From NCBI GenBank assembly GCA_030407315.1, contig JALQPE010002860.1, positions 1-64,000 of the forward strand: a stretch of 64,000 nucleotides of DNA. The letters are read 5' to 3'. Source of the stretch: Asparagopsis taxiformis (taxonomy: Eukaryota > Rhodophyta > Florideophyceae > Bonnemaisoniales > Bonnemaisoniaceae). A program made the position numbers and the translations under genes. Under the pieces are notes generated by a model. It searched no databases. It saw nothing but the letters and a program-made list of their open reading frames with translations, and was not told the origin of the DNA. This document shows, in pieces, positions 10,212 through 20,268 of the stretch; position 1 is the first letter of the stretch, and every line of letters starts with the position of its first letter.

Positions 10212-13200
10212 GTCGCCGCGCGCTGTGAGTGGATTCAGACGAAGGAGTTGTACCTTGGCAGTGAATTGTGCAGGCTTGAGAGCCTTAGTTAATAGGTCTG
10301 CTGGGTTTTGCGCAGAAGGGATATGTGTAGGGAGTATAAACTTTTGTTTGACCTGTTCTCGTAGCCAATGGAATTTGACGTCAATGTGACGTGAGGTTGG
10401 TGTGGGGTATTTGGCTTTAGCAGTACTGATGGCAGCTGCGTTGTCCATATAGAGAGGAATTGGGTCTGTTTGCGCGTGTCCCAGTTCTGTGAGAAAGTTA
10501 GAAATCGATTTGAGTAGTAAGGTTGTTTGGAAAGCAGCGATATATTCAGCTGCGTGTGTAGAGGTGACAACGTTGCGTTGTCGGCGAGACTGCCATGATA
10601 TGGGTGCACTGTTGTAAAATATGATGGATCCAGAGGTAGAGCGGCGCGTATCAGGGCAAGCAGCAAAGTCGGAATCCGAATAAGCTTGTAAGCCGGTGGA
10701 GAATCCGCGAGGGTATAGAATTCCTTTGGATGAGGAGGTTTTGAGATGGCGTAAAATACGGATGGCGGCCTTCCAATGGTGTTGTGTCGGAGCATGTGAG
10801 TAACGGCCGAGGAAGCCTACAATGTAGGATAAGTCGGGGCGGGTGGAATCACATAGGTATCGAAGGGATCCTATAAGGCTTTTGTATTCATAAGTGGATG
10901 TGTCCAGTGGTTTGCTTTCACTGTTTAAGTCGGCAACGATTTCTGAAGCGATGGGAGACGGGAAGGGTTTGGCATCAGTTTGTCCAAAGCGATCGATGAG
11001 ATTTTGGATGTATCCAGGCTGTGAAATCTTGATGCCTTCTTTTGAGTGTTCTACTTTCCAGCCAAGTATGTTTGTTACTTGTCCGAGATCTTTGAGAGTA
11101 TATTTCTGTTGAAGTCTTGTTTTAACCTTATTGACAAGGGGAATATGGTTAGAGACCACGAGGAAGTCATCCACCGTGATGACGAGTAAGACGAAGTGGG
11201 ATGGGTTAATTTGGTGACGGAGAAGAAAAGAGCAGGTGTCAGATGTAAGGCGGGAGAAGTCGGAGACGTTGAGAAAGTCTGCCAGGCCTTCAGTGAATAT
11301 CTTACAAGCCTGGCGACTGCCATACATGTTTCCAGTCAGTTTGGCTACATGATTTGGATATTTTAAAGTGCCATCGAAACGGCGCGGTTGGTGGAGGAAG
11401 ATGTGTCGATCTTCTGTAAACAGCTCATGTAAGAATGCGGCTTCAAGGTCCCAGTGAAAGGTGTGCCAATTATGAGCAGCCGCAAGTGCTAGGGCCGTTC
11501 GTATCGCTTCGCGGCTGGCAACTGGACTAGATAAATCATCCGGATCGTAGTGTAGGCCGGAAATTTGGCGGTCACCTCGTATAGTACAGCGAACTTTGCG
11601 GGTAGTGGGTGAACCATCACTGTCAGTTTTGAGTTTTATGACAGTTTGAACCGGGAGGAGCTTCGTATTGGGTGGGACATCGGTCTTGGGTATGTACGTC
11701 AGTACACCACGCTCTTCCAAATTGTCGAGTTCTGCGTTCCATGCAATTTCCCATTCCCTGGCGTCTGGAGCGGATCGAGCTTGCTTTACGTTTTTGGGCT
11801 CCGTAAAGGTTAACGACGGTGTTTTGGCAGTTAGTGTCATCGATGAGGGAGATGTGGTACAAATGGGATCATGCAGGGGGTCGTAAATGGTGAAATCTCG
11901 TGTGCGGCATCGTGATATCTTGTGTGAGTTGCGATCGTAAACAAAGTAGTGGTTGTAGTCGCATCGTCCAATGTATGTGACGAGTTTGGAACGGGACTGC
12001 AGTTTGTTATGTGGGGATGGGTCATGGATGTAGCCGTCGGTACCGAATGGGAGGAGTGAGTCGACTTGTGGGTGAATATTGTGCCAAAGGGCAGCTGGGA
12101 GCTGGCCATGTGCTGCATGCGGGGTGTGGTTGTACGTGTCAGCTGCGGCAATGGCAGCGTAGTCCCACAGTTCTAATGGTAAATTGGCGGATAGGAGTGT
12201 GGTACGGGTTGTGTTCATGATTGTACGATTCACTCGCTCGGCAAGAGAATTTTCTTGCGGGGTGTGAGGTATGGTAGGGTGAAGGTGGATGTTGTGTTGT
12301 TTGTAAAAGGATGTGAGGGAATGTGTGTGGTATTCTTTGGCATTGTCTGAGGTGAGCTGTGTGATGCGGTGTGGGGTATGAGTGAGTGTGTCAGTGATGT
12401 GTTGAGATAGGGTGGAGCCTACGTCCGCTTTTGATTTGATGGGTATCAGAGTGAGGAATCTGCTGCCTTCGTCAAGGAAGGTAATGAAGAAACGATTGCG
12501 GGAAAAGGAATTATGAGGCATGGGACCGCAGACATCGGTGTGTAGGTGAGAACCGATAGGGGCAAGGCGTACTTTGCGGCGGAATGGAGCTGCGTGCATT
12601 TTTCCTTGTGCACAGCCAGAGCAGATGAAATCACGAGGGGGTGTGCGGAGCAGTGTTGAAGGCATGTTGGAAACAAGGCCATTCTTAGCCATGTAGTGAA
12701 TCTTGTTTGGATGAATGTGGTTCAGTTTAAGATGCCACTTGTGGTAGTCTCTGATAGTGGACGGTAGATCCGCCTTGAGTCTTGGGTGCGTTCGTGGAGG
12801 GATACGAGGTTTTTGAGATTGGGGCTTCTTGGAAATGACCTTTTTGAGAAATGTAATAGGTTGAGAACGTTTCTGTGAGCGCGATTTGCGAAGGCGCTTG
12901 GGAATTATATTTGGCGTTTGAGCTGGTGGCTTGTTTGTAGAGGATAGTTTGATTTGTTTTGATTTTCGTATGGTAGGGAGTGCTCGTGCGCCATTGGCAA
13001 GCGTTTTTTGCCTGTTGTTCCTTCTTAAGCGGCGTAATTGCGACTTGTGTGGGTTAGGATATCGTAGACGATAGAGTCCTTCGCGCGTCTTGGAAGCAGT
13101 GGCTACGATTTGGTCGCTGGGTGGGGGAGGAGATGGTGTTTTAATGAAAGCTGTTTTCCGTTGGAATATGACGTCGTGTGTTTTGGCTATTTGGCCCACG

Positions 13201-14426
13201 GATAGCAGATTATGCTGCAGTGAGGGAGCCACGACGACGTCGTGTGCCGGGAGGGGAGTGTGTTGTAGCGCAGGAATTGACGCTCGTCCACCATGTGTTA
13301 CTTGTGCACGTCTGCCATCTGCGCATATTGTGGAAGACAGTTTCACGGGGATGTCTGTGGAGGGAGAAGTGAGGTGAGTACGATTTGCTCCGGAATCGAG
13401 AATGTAAGTTGTATGTTGACTGGAACTTACGTCATCGGAGTCAGAGTGTGGAGCAGGAGAATCATATCCTTCGGAGGGGTCAATAGCTTGGTGACCAATG
13501 TTTTGCGGCGGCGTGCGGCGGAATTGTTTGTGGTCGGAAGTATGCGGAAGACGTTCAAGCCGCTTGCGCATTTTGCAGTGGGAAGTATCATGGGAGCTCG
13601 TACCATGCATGGTGCACCATCTGCCAGAGTGGCCATGTGGCCTTGGTATGTGGTTTTCGGGGTGAAAGGGATGAGGTTTGGGTGTGCGGCGAGTATAGCT
13701 GCGGCGTTGGTAGTATCGTTGAGGGTTTCGGATGAAGGGAGGAGGAGTAGAATGGTTGGTGGGTTGGTTGGAGATAGAAGAGCATGAGCGGAGGTCATCG
13801 TGTTTGAGCATCATGGCAGTGATGTGATGAAGAGAGGGTGGTCGGTCAGGATTCAAATCCATGTGTGCTGACACGGTTTGTAGGAATGTTGTCCATTCGG
13901 AATGACCTTCTAAGGCTTCCAGCATGAAACGAATGGTGGTTTGCTCGTTGGAAATTTCGGGGTAGTTGGATCTGATCATGACTGTCCGAAGTTCAAGGTG
14001 CTGATTGATGAAATTAGAAATGGGGGTAGAATGTGACCAATGTATGGAACGAGCTTTTCGGCGTAGGTTCTCAGGGGATTTTTCCGGACTCACGGTGGTC
14101 ATTCGGTGATGAATTTTGTTGTATAAAACACTAATAGGTCCGTGGAGTTCCGAGTCGGTGTAGTGTTTCATGATGTCTTGAGATAAAGTGGATAGTACAA
14201 GCAATTGGGCTTGTGTGTGTTTGGTGAAGTGCTCGGTCGCCATAATAGGGTCAGACGGAACAGGTATGTTGTTGGTCAAGTGGTCGTAGACACCTTGGGC
14301 TCGAGCAAAATGTTCCACCGTTATTTTCCATGGAATGTAATTCCCATTGTTGAGTTCTGGTATTTCCAATTGGTGCTGGATCTGTGGAGTAGGCGGAACG
14401 GGGGTGGAATGTTCATGGTCAGCCAT
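10209..14426 (-). CDS. Ty1/copia Gag-Pol polyprotein (copia-2)
   Basis: Unbroken 1405-residue polyprotein on the reverse strand, starting at ATG 14426. Order: Gag; knuckle WCTMHGTSSHDTSHC (CX2HX4HX4C); protease YILDSGANRTHL; integrase with HHCC region (LNHIHP...CSGCAQGK) and DDE core (HTDVCGP, SDNAKEY, PQENSLAERVNR); reverse transcriptase with WDLEAAFLH and VITVDDFL; RNase H with YSDSDFAA, MDNAAAI and HIDVKFH. All motifs expected for activity are present. The TGA stop coincides with the first bases of the 3' LTR, so the coding region runs right to the LTR. Confidence 0.95.
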   Translation of the reverse strand: MADHEHSTPVPPTPQIQHQLEIPELNNGNYIPWKITVEHFARAQGVYDHLTNNIPVPSDPIMATEHFTKHTQAQLLVLSTLSQDIMKHYTDSELHGPISVLYNKIHHRMTTVSPEKSPENLRRKARSIHWSHSTPISNFINQHLELRTVMIRSNYPEISNEQTTIRFMLEALEGHSEWTTFLQTVSAHMDLNPDRPPSLHHITAMMLKHDDLRSCSSISNQPTNHSTPPPFIRNPQRYYQRRSYTRRTPKPHPFHPENHIPRPHGHSGRWCTMHGTSSHDTSHCKMRKRLERLPHTSDHKQFRRTPPQNIGHQAIDPSEGYDSPAPHSDSDDVSSSQHTTYILDSGANRTHLTSPSTDIPVKLSSTICADGRRAQVTHGGRASIPALQHTPLPAHDVVVAPSLQHNLLSVGQIAKTHDVIFQRKTAFIKTPSPPPPSDQIVATASKTREGLYRLRYPNPHKSQLRRLRRNNRQKTLANGARALPTIRKSKQIKLSSTNKPPAQTPNIIPKRLRKSRSQKRSQPITFLKKVISKKPQSQKPRIPPRTHPRLKADLPSTIRDYHKWHLKLNHIHPNKIHYMAKNGLVSNMPSTLLRTPPRDFICSGCAQGKMHAAPFRRKVRLAPIGSHLHTDVCGPMPHNSFSRNRFFITFLDEGSRFLTLIPIKSKADVGSTLSQHITDTLTHTPHRITQLTSDNAKEYHTHSLTSFYKQHNIHLHPTIPHTPQENSLAERVNRTIMNTTRTTLLSANLPLELWDYAAIAAADTYNHTPHAAHGQLPAALWHNIHPQVDSLLPFGTDGYIHDPSPHNKLQSRSKLVTYIGRCDYNHYFVYDRNSHKISRCRTRDFTIYDPLHDPICTTSPSSMTLTAKTPSLTFTEPKNVKQARSAPDAREWEIAWNAELDNLEERGVLTYIPKTDVPPNTKLLPVQTVIKLKTDSDGSPTTRKVRCTIRGDRQISGLHYDPDDLSSPVASREAIRTALALAAAHNWHTFHWDLEAAFLHELFTEDRHIFLHQPRRFDGTLKYPNHVAKLTGNMYGSRQACKIFTEGLADFLNVSDFSRLTSDTCSFLLRHQINPSHFVLLVITVDDFLVVSNHIPLVNKVKTRLQQKYTLKDLGQVTNILGWKVEHSKEGIKISQPGYIQNLIDRFGQTDAKPFPSPIASEIVADLNSESKPLDTSTYEYKSLIGSLRYLCDSTRPDLSYIVGFLGRYSHAPTQHHWKAAIRILRHLKTSSSKGILYPRGFSTGLQAYSDSDFAACPDTRRSTSGSIIFYNSAPISWQSRRQRNVVTSTHAAEYIAAFQTTLLLKSISNFLTELGHAQTDPIPLYMDNAAAISTAKAKYPTPTSRHIDVKFHWLREQVKQKFILPTHIPSAQNPADLLTKALKPAQFTAKVQLLRLNPLTARGD

Positions 14427-14546
14427 GTTGTGAAGTTTGAGTGTTTCTGGAATAGAAGTAGAAAGTCAACAGAAATTGGGGAAAGGTCGCCGGAAAAATG
14501 AGGTAGTGGATGAGTAAGTGTGTGTGGGAAACACGTCGAAAATATA

Positions 14547-14730
14547 GCCGTAAAAGAGGCGTGATATTGAGAGGTGAGGGTCGCCGTGGACAGAGGCGAG
14601 ATTGTGAAATGTAGATATCGCCGTAAAAGAGGCGTGTGATCAGTTACTGCCGTAAAAGAGGCGTGATAACGGGCTGGGAGTGTCGCCGTAAGAGAGGCGT
14701 GGAGCTAGATGGTGCCGTAAGAGAGGCACG
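14547..14730 (-). repeat. Six short tandem repeats in the copia-2 leader
   Basis: Six imperfect copies of a 17-base unit (plus strand GCCGTAAAAGAGGCGTG) start at 14547, 14583, 14620, 14649, 14685 and 14713, spaced 28-37 bases apart. They lie in the untranslated leader between the primer-binding site and the gag start. A packaging, dimerisation or enhancer role is possible but not shown. Confidence 0.8.
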
Positions 14731-14794
14731 GGTAGTGTGCAGCCGTGAGATCGGTGATTAGGAAGAATGGGCGGGTGGAGGGAAGCAGATTGTA

Positions 14795-14812
14795 GCGTCT
14801 GGGCTCATAACC
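14795..14812 (-). promoter_or_regulatory. copia-2 primer-binding site
   Basis: On the reverse strand GGTTATGAGCCCAGACG follows the 5' LTR end (GTTTCACA) directly. It matches the primer-binding site of copia-1, complementary to the anticodon arm of an initiator-type tRNA-Met. Confidence 0.7.
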
Positions 14813-14924
14813 TGTGAAACAAACGTGGTTGCTTGACCGTTTATTCCTCCCCGAGATCGTCGGCGGAGGTTTATCTATGTGTTGTGATGACTGTAAGTAC
14901 TGTAAATGTGTAAGTTATTCGTCA
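14813..14924 (-). repeat. copia-2 5' LTR (112 bp)
   Basis: On the reverse strand it begins TGACGAATAACTTACAC and ends GTTTCACA. It matches the 3' LTR apart from lacking the 45-bp unit. Flanked outside by target duplication cagcc. Confidence 0.9.
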
Positions 14925-14945
14925 CAGCCAGCTCAAGCCTACATC

Positions 14946-15077
14946 TGTCGGATGATCATACAACTATTACACCTTTTACGCATTACAGTACACACTTAGA
15001 ACAGTATTTAAGCTCGGCGACGACGCCATTCGCATGAACTAAAGATGTATCGATCTCATTCATCCTCATGATCAACA
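14946..15077 (+). repeat. copia-1 3' LTR core (132 bp)
   Basis: Same sequence and length as the 5' LTR, followed by target duplication gaaat. Separated from its upstream extension at 10021-10054 by the nested copia-2. Confidence 0.93.
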
Positions 15078-15082
15078 GAAAT

Positions 15083-15388
15083 GAAGGCTACTGCCGGCGG
15101 TAATTTTTTCAGCTTTCCGATCACCAGATTGTTCCTGGCCAACCACAGGCCAGGAAATAGTCCAATTCATCATACTTTGTGAGGACGAGTTGATGTGATT
15201 GGTGCACACTGGGGCCACCGAGAATGCCGGGCCATGTGTTGGACGAGTTGATGCCATTGGTCCAATTCATCTCACGAGTTGGTCTGATTGGCTTAAATAC
15301 TACCCGCTGTACCGCTGGTAGATTCAGTACACCCCACAGACCGTGTGATCCCACGGCGCATTTATTGAGCTCAAAGGGATACGTTACA
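15083..15388. other. Possible stand-alone LTR or promoter-like fragment
   Basis: Ends ...CGTTACA and abuts the leader of a reverse-oriented copia-3-type element at 15389. It has a TTAAATAC TATA-like box near 15293 and short direct repeats of GACGAGTTGATG with ATTGGT. This looks like an LTR inserted into older LTR debris, but I found no partner copy or target duplication. Confidence 0.3.
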
Positions 15389-15566
15389 GTAGCGATGGGA
15401 CCATAACCTGTGAAGTCTTGAGAGTCTGATGCCCTCAGATGTTAATTGATCCGGCGTCGGAGCTATAAGTATCAATGGATTAGTTAATTGTAATTGAGAT
15501 CTCTATGTGTTAATTGTTAATGGGGGTATTGCAGTGAGGAGAAGAGATTTGTCCTCAAATCAAACA
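15389..15566 (-). repeat. Diverged copia-3-type LTR plus primer-binding site, reverse orientation
   Basis: The reverse complement of 15409-15566 aligns with the LTR at 21241-21428 at roughly 75-80% by eye, sharing GAGATCTCAATTACAA, GACGCCGGATCAAT and GACTCTCAAGACTTCACA. The adjoining bases read GGTTATGGTCCCATCGCTAC, the same primer-binding site and leader start as copia-3. The internal region is missing, cut at 15388. Confidence 0.7.
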
Positions 15567-16845
15567 TGCCGTGGTCGATTAGGGGATTTATTTGGGGCTG
15601 AACGTGCTCTCAACCTTTACAATTCTTGCTCTCTTCAAATGGAGTGTTCAAAACAAGGGGACGACCACAATCGAGACACTACTATTAGTCCAAGCATTTT
15701 TTGCCCGAAGGTACCTCATTGGCGGAGACTACAATTTCACGTCCTTTGATTTACCGTTCCCTATCTGGCAGCTGTTTACTGTTCATCGGTATCCAACATG
15801 CACGTTTCACCGGTGCATCGGCCCGGAATGCTTTCCATCACACGATCGGAAACCGGGAGGGAAAGCAATTTGAGAACTATATTTTTTTGGTTATTCTCAG
15901 TGTCTGATCATATGCGCCACGGTCCACTAAATTTTTTTAAGGAATGGCTCGCCCCCGCATTTGTCGAGCCGTCCTGCCCAGTTTTCCTCGAGTTGAAATC
16001 CTCTGCAGTGTACTTCGGCCTCTCCAAACATTCCCATATGTTGTGTTCGATGACTGGCTTCCTACCCCAATTACTCTGAGAGGAACACGGAATAGCCAAG
16101 CTGAAAGCCACCAGCAACTTCGGGAATAGATGAATTTCTAATCACTAATAATCTATCTCTCCTTTTCCCGTACGCCCTGACGGTATTTTCCCCTACAACG
16201 CTTTTCTCCACGCCCTGCGCAAACCACGAAAAGGGTTAATTTCATATCGTCAAGGTTCATTCTAGTTCTTTCCAGTTCACTCAGAAAAATGAAAGAATCC
16301 AGAACTGGTAGAATCTGTAGTTTCAACTTGATCACGAAACTCGATCACGGTACGAAGGGAGAGTATAATTGTATGAGCCATTGCGAACTTCATAGCATCG
16401 GAATACCCGTATGCAGAGAGATTTGTAGTGAGTGTTGTCGAATTTGGTAAATTAAAAGCGGCACGTGAAGGTTGCATCTTGCGAAACTGAATAGGAGTGG
16501 GAAAATAGAATGTGCACCGAATCTTGTTTTCCAATTTATCACGTCCAGAAATATACGGTGAGCTTGGCGATGATGGATGGGATTCACCAAAGTTCCCATC
16601 GATCTTCCTACGCGTTAACCCAGCTTTCGTAAGGAACTAGCTCTACAAAAAGCAAAAGTTGGAATTAGAGGAAAAGAGCAGAAGGATTTATTCATTGAAC
16701 TATCGCAACCTTGAAACACTTTCGATGCAATCTCAACACATAAAGACTTTGGTTGGGATTTACACGTTTGCCTCAAACTATTCAATGAACCATAACTGCT
16801 CCGAAAGATATTTGTTGGGCATTGACGTCTATGCCTCAAACGTTA
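15567..16845. other. Intergenic stretch, nothing recognised
   Basis: Only short open frames without recognisable domains. No convincing repeat, RNA gene or element end seen. Confidence 0.5.
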
Positions 16846-17643
16846 CTAGAGAGGAATAAGGGGAGGAAAATCGTCCACAAATTCATCTTCCATGTGATCT
16901 TCTTCCATGATTTGGAACATTGACATAGCCGCAATGTCTTCCATAGATGGGAGCTCCCATTTCTTTTCCTCTACGATAGTCATTTTAGAATCGCAAATCA
17001 TTTCCAGTTTGTACAATGGATCCTGCAAGGGGACTAGTCCATATCCAATCCAATCATAGTTCATGAAGTCAAACAATACTGGAGCAGGATTTTCTTCTAT
17101 AGCCATTTGTTTGCGCTGTTCCTGCTCCAAACTCAATTGCCTTTCCATCTCTCTGCGCCTAGCAGCTCTCCTGCGCTTCTTCTTATTGAGTTCCCTTTTT
17201 CCGTCCTGATTCAAGTAAATTTCACAACCAGGATGGGTCGCAAGGTATTGAATAAGGTTCTTTCTTTTTGGGGCAGCATTACCGGCAAGCTTCCTCTTGT
17301 CAACAGTGTTCCAAATAGCAATGTGTTCCTCAGGGCCTTTGTTTTTCCAAGAGTTTTCGTCAGATAGGACTTCATCATTAGGCGTTGCGGTAGTATTGTC
17401 CACACTAGGAAGAGAAGCATGGCCGGCCGACGACCCAGGGGCAGACCTCTTACGAATAACTTCTTCGTTGTTTGACGTGTATGAATCCAATGCAGTAACG
17501 CAGCGTCCAAGATTTATGTACGTGGATTTTCCAGAAGACTCCGGGTGCGCATCGGGTAGCTGCGTAGCGGGGTATGCTTCGGGGTTTTCATCAGTCTTTA
17601 GATCCATGCCGCAGTAAGCGAGAGCGGTCGCGTCGGGAATCAT
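16846..17643 (-). CDS. Unknown nuclear-type protein with a GNAAP...YLATHP motif
   Basis: 265-residue protein starting at ATG 17643. The N-terminal half is Ser/Asp/Glu-rich and probably disordered. The centre (~115-155) reads WNTVDKRKLAGNAAP then NLIQYLATHPGCEIY. This pattern (G[ND]xAPxxxxLxxYLxxHP) resembles the BRK-type motif found in some chromatin proteins; that assignment is tentative. It is followed by a strongly basic helix (NKKKRRRAARRREME, ~160-178) suited to nuclear import or nucleic-acid contact, and an acidic C-terminus ending FVDDFPPLIPL. No paralogue in the window. It could be a regulator or chromatin factor; the function is not established. Confidence 0.6.
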   Translation of the reverse strand: MIPDATALAYCGMDLKTDENPEAYPATQLPDAHPESSGKSTYINLGRCVTALDSYTSNNEEVIRKRSAPGSSAGHASLPSVDNTTATPNDEVLSDENSWKNKGPEEHIAIWNTVDKRKLAGNAAPKRKNLIQYLATHPGCEIYLNQDGKRELNKKKRRRAARRREMERQLSLEQEQRKQMAIEENPAPVLFDFMNYDWIGYGLVPLQDPLYKLEMICDSKMTIVEEKKWELPSMEDIAAMSMFQIMEEDHMEDEFVDDFPPLIPL

Positions 17644-20268
17644 GTCTTGAGATTGCAGATGTGTGTTGCCGAAGATTTGAAGGTTGAGAGGCGCTCAGTT
17701 GTTGTTGTGATGATGATGAGAGGCGGGGGTGAAGGAGGTGGCGGGGGAAGTTGGAGGCTTTTATTGACTTGAGTAGGTGGCTTTCGGCTCCCAGAAAGGG
17801 CGAATCATTGCGTGCAATTGCCGGGAAATGGGGAAATCTAAGTGGAAATAGCACTGTCGCACGGCGGTTGACAGTGTTTGGAGGTCGAAATGAGGTGTAC
17901 GGGTCCATATTAGGGCGGCAAAGCAATATTGTTTGTAAACAGGGGTTCTGAGGTGGTTTTTAGCGATGAATAACGCGGTACTAGGTGGAGCACTTACCGA
18001 CAGTGGATTAGTAACATGATGATGTGTCGAGTATAATAGCGAGGTCGTCACGCCCGAAAATGGGGCACTATTGCATGAATTTGGGAGTAGCAGAGGGCAT
18101 TTGAAGGGTATTGATGTCGTACTAACAGTCCGGCCAAATTGAGCGCTGGGAGCTACATTTTGTATTAGCGGCCGCGTTTTTACCTGGGCGGTTTGGTACC
18201 GTACCACCAATGTCAACGTCAAAAGAGCAGAGTAAAGCCCCTGTTTGAAATTACTAGACCTAGTGGTCCACGTTTTGCCGGGGCATCATGCCGCCAGCGC
18301 AGGGGCCTTTCTATTTACTATTGCTATCCTCTCTTTTGCGCACGTGCCTAAGGTAGAAAGCAGAATATGATTTTACCTCCAGTGCAGGGGCCTTTGTATT
18401 TGCAATCGCTATCATCTCTTCAGCGCACGTGCCTAAGGTAGAAAATGTTATTTGCAGCATCGAATCCAATTTTACCACGACATGTCCGAATACTGAAGAG
18501 TCTGCGCCGAAGTTTGGGAATCGGCCGAGAGGGGCGCTCGGGGACCGTTTGCCTACCGGACTCTCACCGACTAGACCATTGGCGAAGCGAAGCGCGCGCG
18601 GAATGACACGTCTAGAGCAAATGTGTCAAATTTCACTCGATATGACAAGGGTACTACCGCAGACGTGGCATATGGCATCGCTGGACTGCCACGACACTCG
18701 CCACTTTGTTTTACATATACTTTTTTTAAATTTATTTCCATAGATCCCAAGTCAACAGTGTTGTTGGAACCGAAATTAGAAAATTTTTGATTTTGCGCGT
18801 TCGGCGCGCGGAAACGTGCGGCATCGCGGTTTGCGCGCAGCTCCTCCCCCTCGTCGACGATGATGCGCGTGTTAACGACAAGGGTGAAGGGCAGCGTGCC
18901 GATCCGAGGCGAGAATATTACACGTTGCATTATTCAGTTACATACGCTATATGCGCCGCGCATCGCGAGATCCATACACGTCCGACCGCGCTCGCTAAAC
19001 AAAGTAGAGGTACTACTCAGGGGGGCGTGTGCACTCGAAGCAAAGCTGCGCGCCGCAATGAGCGCACAGCGGTCGTGGCGGTGTACAAATTTGAAAAAGC
19101 ACGCCGGAAATTCTGGCACGTCCGCAACCGACAGTACCGTGGCCCGGTCAAATCGCGCTGCAACGGGCTTACGGTCGTGGCGGCTCTACACCGGCTGAGC
19201 GAGCATCGCGCCGAATGAGCGCGCGTGCATTATACACGCGCCATACTGTATGCTGCGTTCCACTCTGGCCGCCGCTCTTCGCATTGCTGTTATCATAACT
19301 GTGTATGGTGAGGGTACCACATAGCACAAGTTGGTGCCGCATGATGCCGTATGCACACCAGTCGTACTAGTCACGCCGACACAAATGCTCTCTCGCCGCC
19401 AACAGTCTCTAGTTGCAATACATCGCCGATTGATAGCACTCCGCGAGGATTCCGGCCGAAAATCGGCAGCTTTGGCCTCGCTGTACACTTTCGGCGTTTT
19501 CGAGACGACTAACACCAATCATCCCATGCTCGATCCGAGGGGTGCTTTCAGGCTGAGGTCGAGTGCTTGACTCCAACACTTTCATTTTCCCTAGACCCAG
19601 AATATAGCACGTAAGTAAATCATTTGACGCGACGAAGCCAAATTTCATTTCAATTGTGTCGAACGGACCCAGTCGCATGTAATGCACTCGACAGTTTGGC
19701 GTAAACTACGCTCAAAACACCGTAAACTACTTTATCTCAAATACGTCCAGCTTCGATATTGTCATTCTAATATGTCCAGCGCGCTCTCATGCTCGGTTTG
19801 GTTGTTCATCCTTCGCTCCACCAATTCTTTTGCACATTTCCCGGCTTCCAGAACGACTTTGGCAAGAGTTTATGCGATTTCGCAACCGCAACTTGAATCA
19901 AAACCCACTTATGACTCTACCACCGATCCTATTCGCTCCGGAGGCATACCGCGGCCAGAATATTTTAGCAGATGAAGACGGGGAGGCCTTTCACTGACCT
20001 GTCGGCTCTACTAACCGCCCTCTTTTGTCGCTTTACACCTACTTTTCCGTTTTGAGAAGGTTATGTTGCGCTCTTTTCTAAGTAATCTATAATTGGCCTC
20101 TCAATGGACGCCGAGCATTCCATACACGTTTTTGTGCCTTCTGAAGACCCGTTGAATACCTTCGCCCCGCAAATTAACCAGATCAAAGTACTGCTATTGC
20201 GCCAGAACATCAGAAACGCCGCATGCCCAACCTTCGCGTATCTTTCGCTTCTTTTTACTCTCGAAACC
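17644..20268. other. Long gap between two small genes
   Basis: Contains an ~83-bp direct duplication (18297-18445) and a CpG-rich stretch (about 18540-19250) with open frames on both strands. None has a recognisable domain, and the forward frame at 18787-19218 has no ATG. The duplicated block carries GCGCACGTGCCTAAGGTAGAAA. No gene supported. Confidence 0.45.
18297..18445 (+). repeat. Tandem direct duplication, ~83-bp period
   Basis: Two diverged copies of a block from GCAGGGGCCTTT to GCGCACGTGCCTAAGGTAGAAA lie head to tail. The second half of each copy is almost identical, including an E-box-like CACGTG. This could be duplicated promoter sequence or the remains of an element. Confidence 0.65.

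Larger units (their letters stand above)
10055..14924 (-). mobile_element. Ty1/copia retrotransposon copia-2, nested in copia-1
   Basis: A complete element on the reverse strand inside the 3' LTR region of copia-1. LTRs lie at 14813-14924 (5') and 10055-10211 (3'). The 5-bp target duplication cagcc is at 10050-10054 and 14925-14929. Between them lie a primer-binding site, a leader with short tandem repeats and one intact gag-pol frame. It is related to copia-1 (same domain order, same CHHC knuckle, same primer-binding site) but clearly a different family. Confidence 0.93.
5018..15077 (+). mobile_element. Ty1/copia retrotransposon copia-1, complete, split by copia-2
   Basis: A full element with 132-bp LTR cores (5018-5149 and 14946-15077) that I read as identical over their whole length, flanked by the 5-bp target duplication gaaat (5013-5017 and 15078-15082). 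One long gag-pol frame lies between them. A second copia element in reverse orientation (10055-14924) sits in the 3' LTR region. Identical LTRs and an intact polyprotein point to a recent insertion, and the nested element is younger still. Confidence 0.93.

Noticed and set aside
14547..14730. Regular short repeats that look like a CRISPR array
   Set aside because: Units are 17 bases, imperfect, with 11-20 base gaps, inside a retrotransposon leader in a eukaryotic genome; no cas genes.
18787..19218. 143-codon forward frame in the CpG-rich stretch
   Set aside because: No ATG start, overlapping frames on the other strand, no domain.
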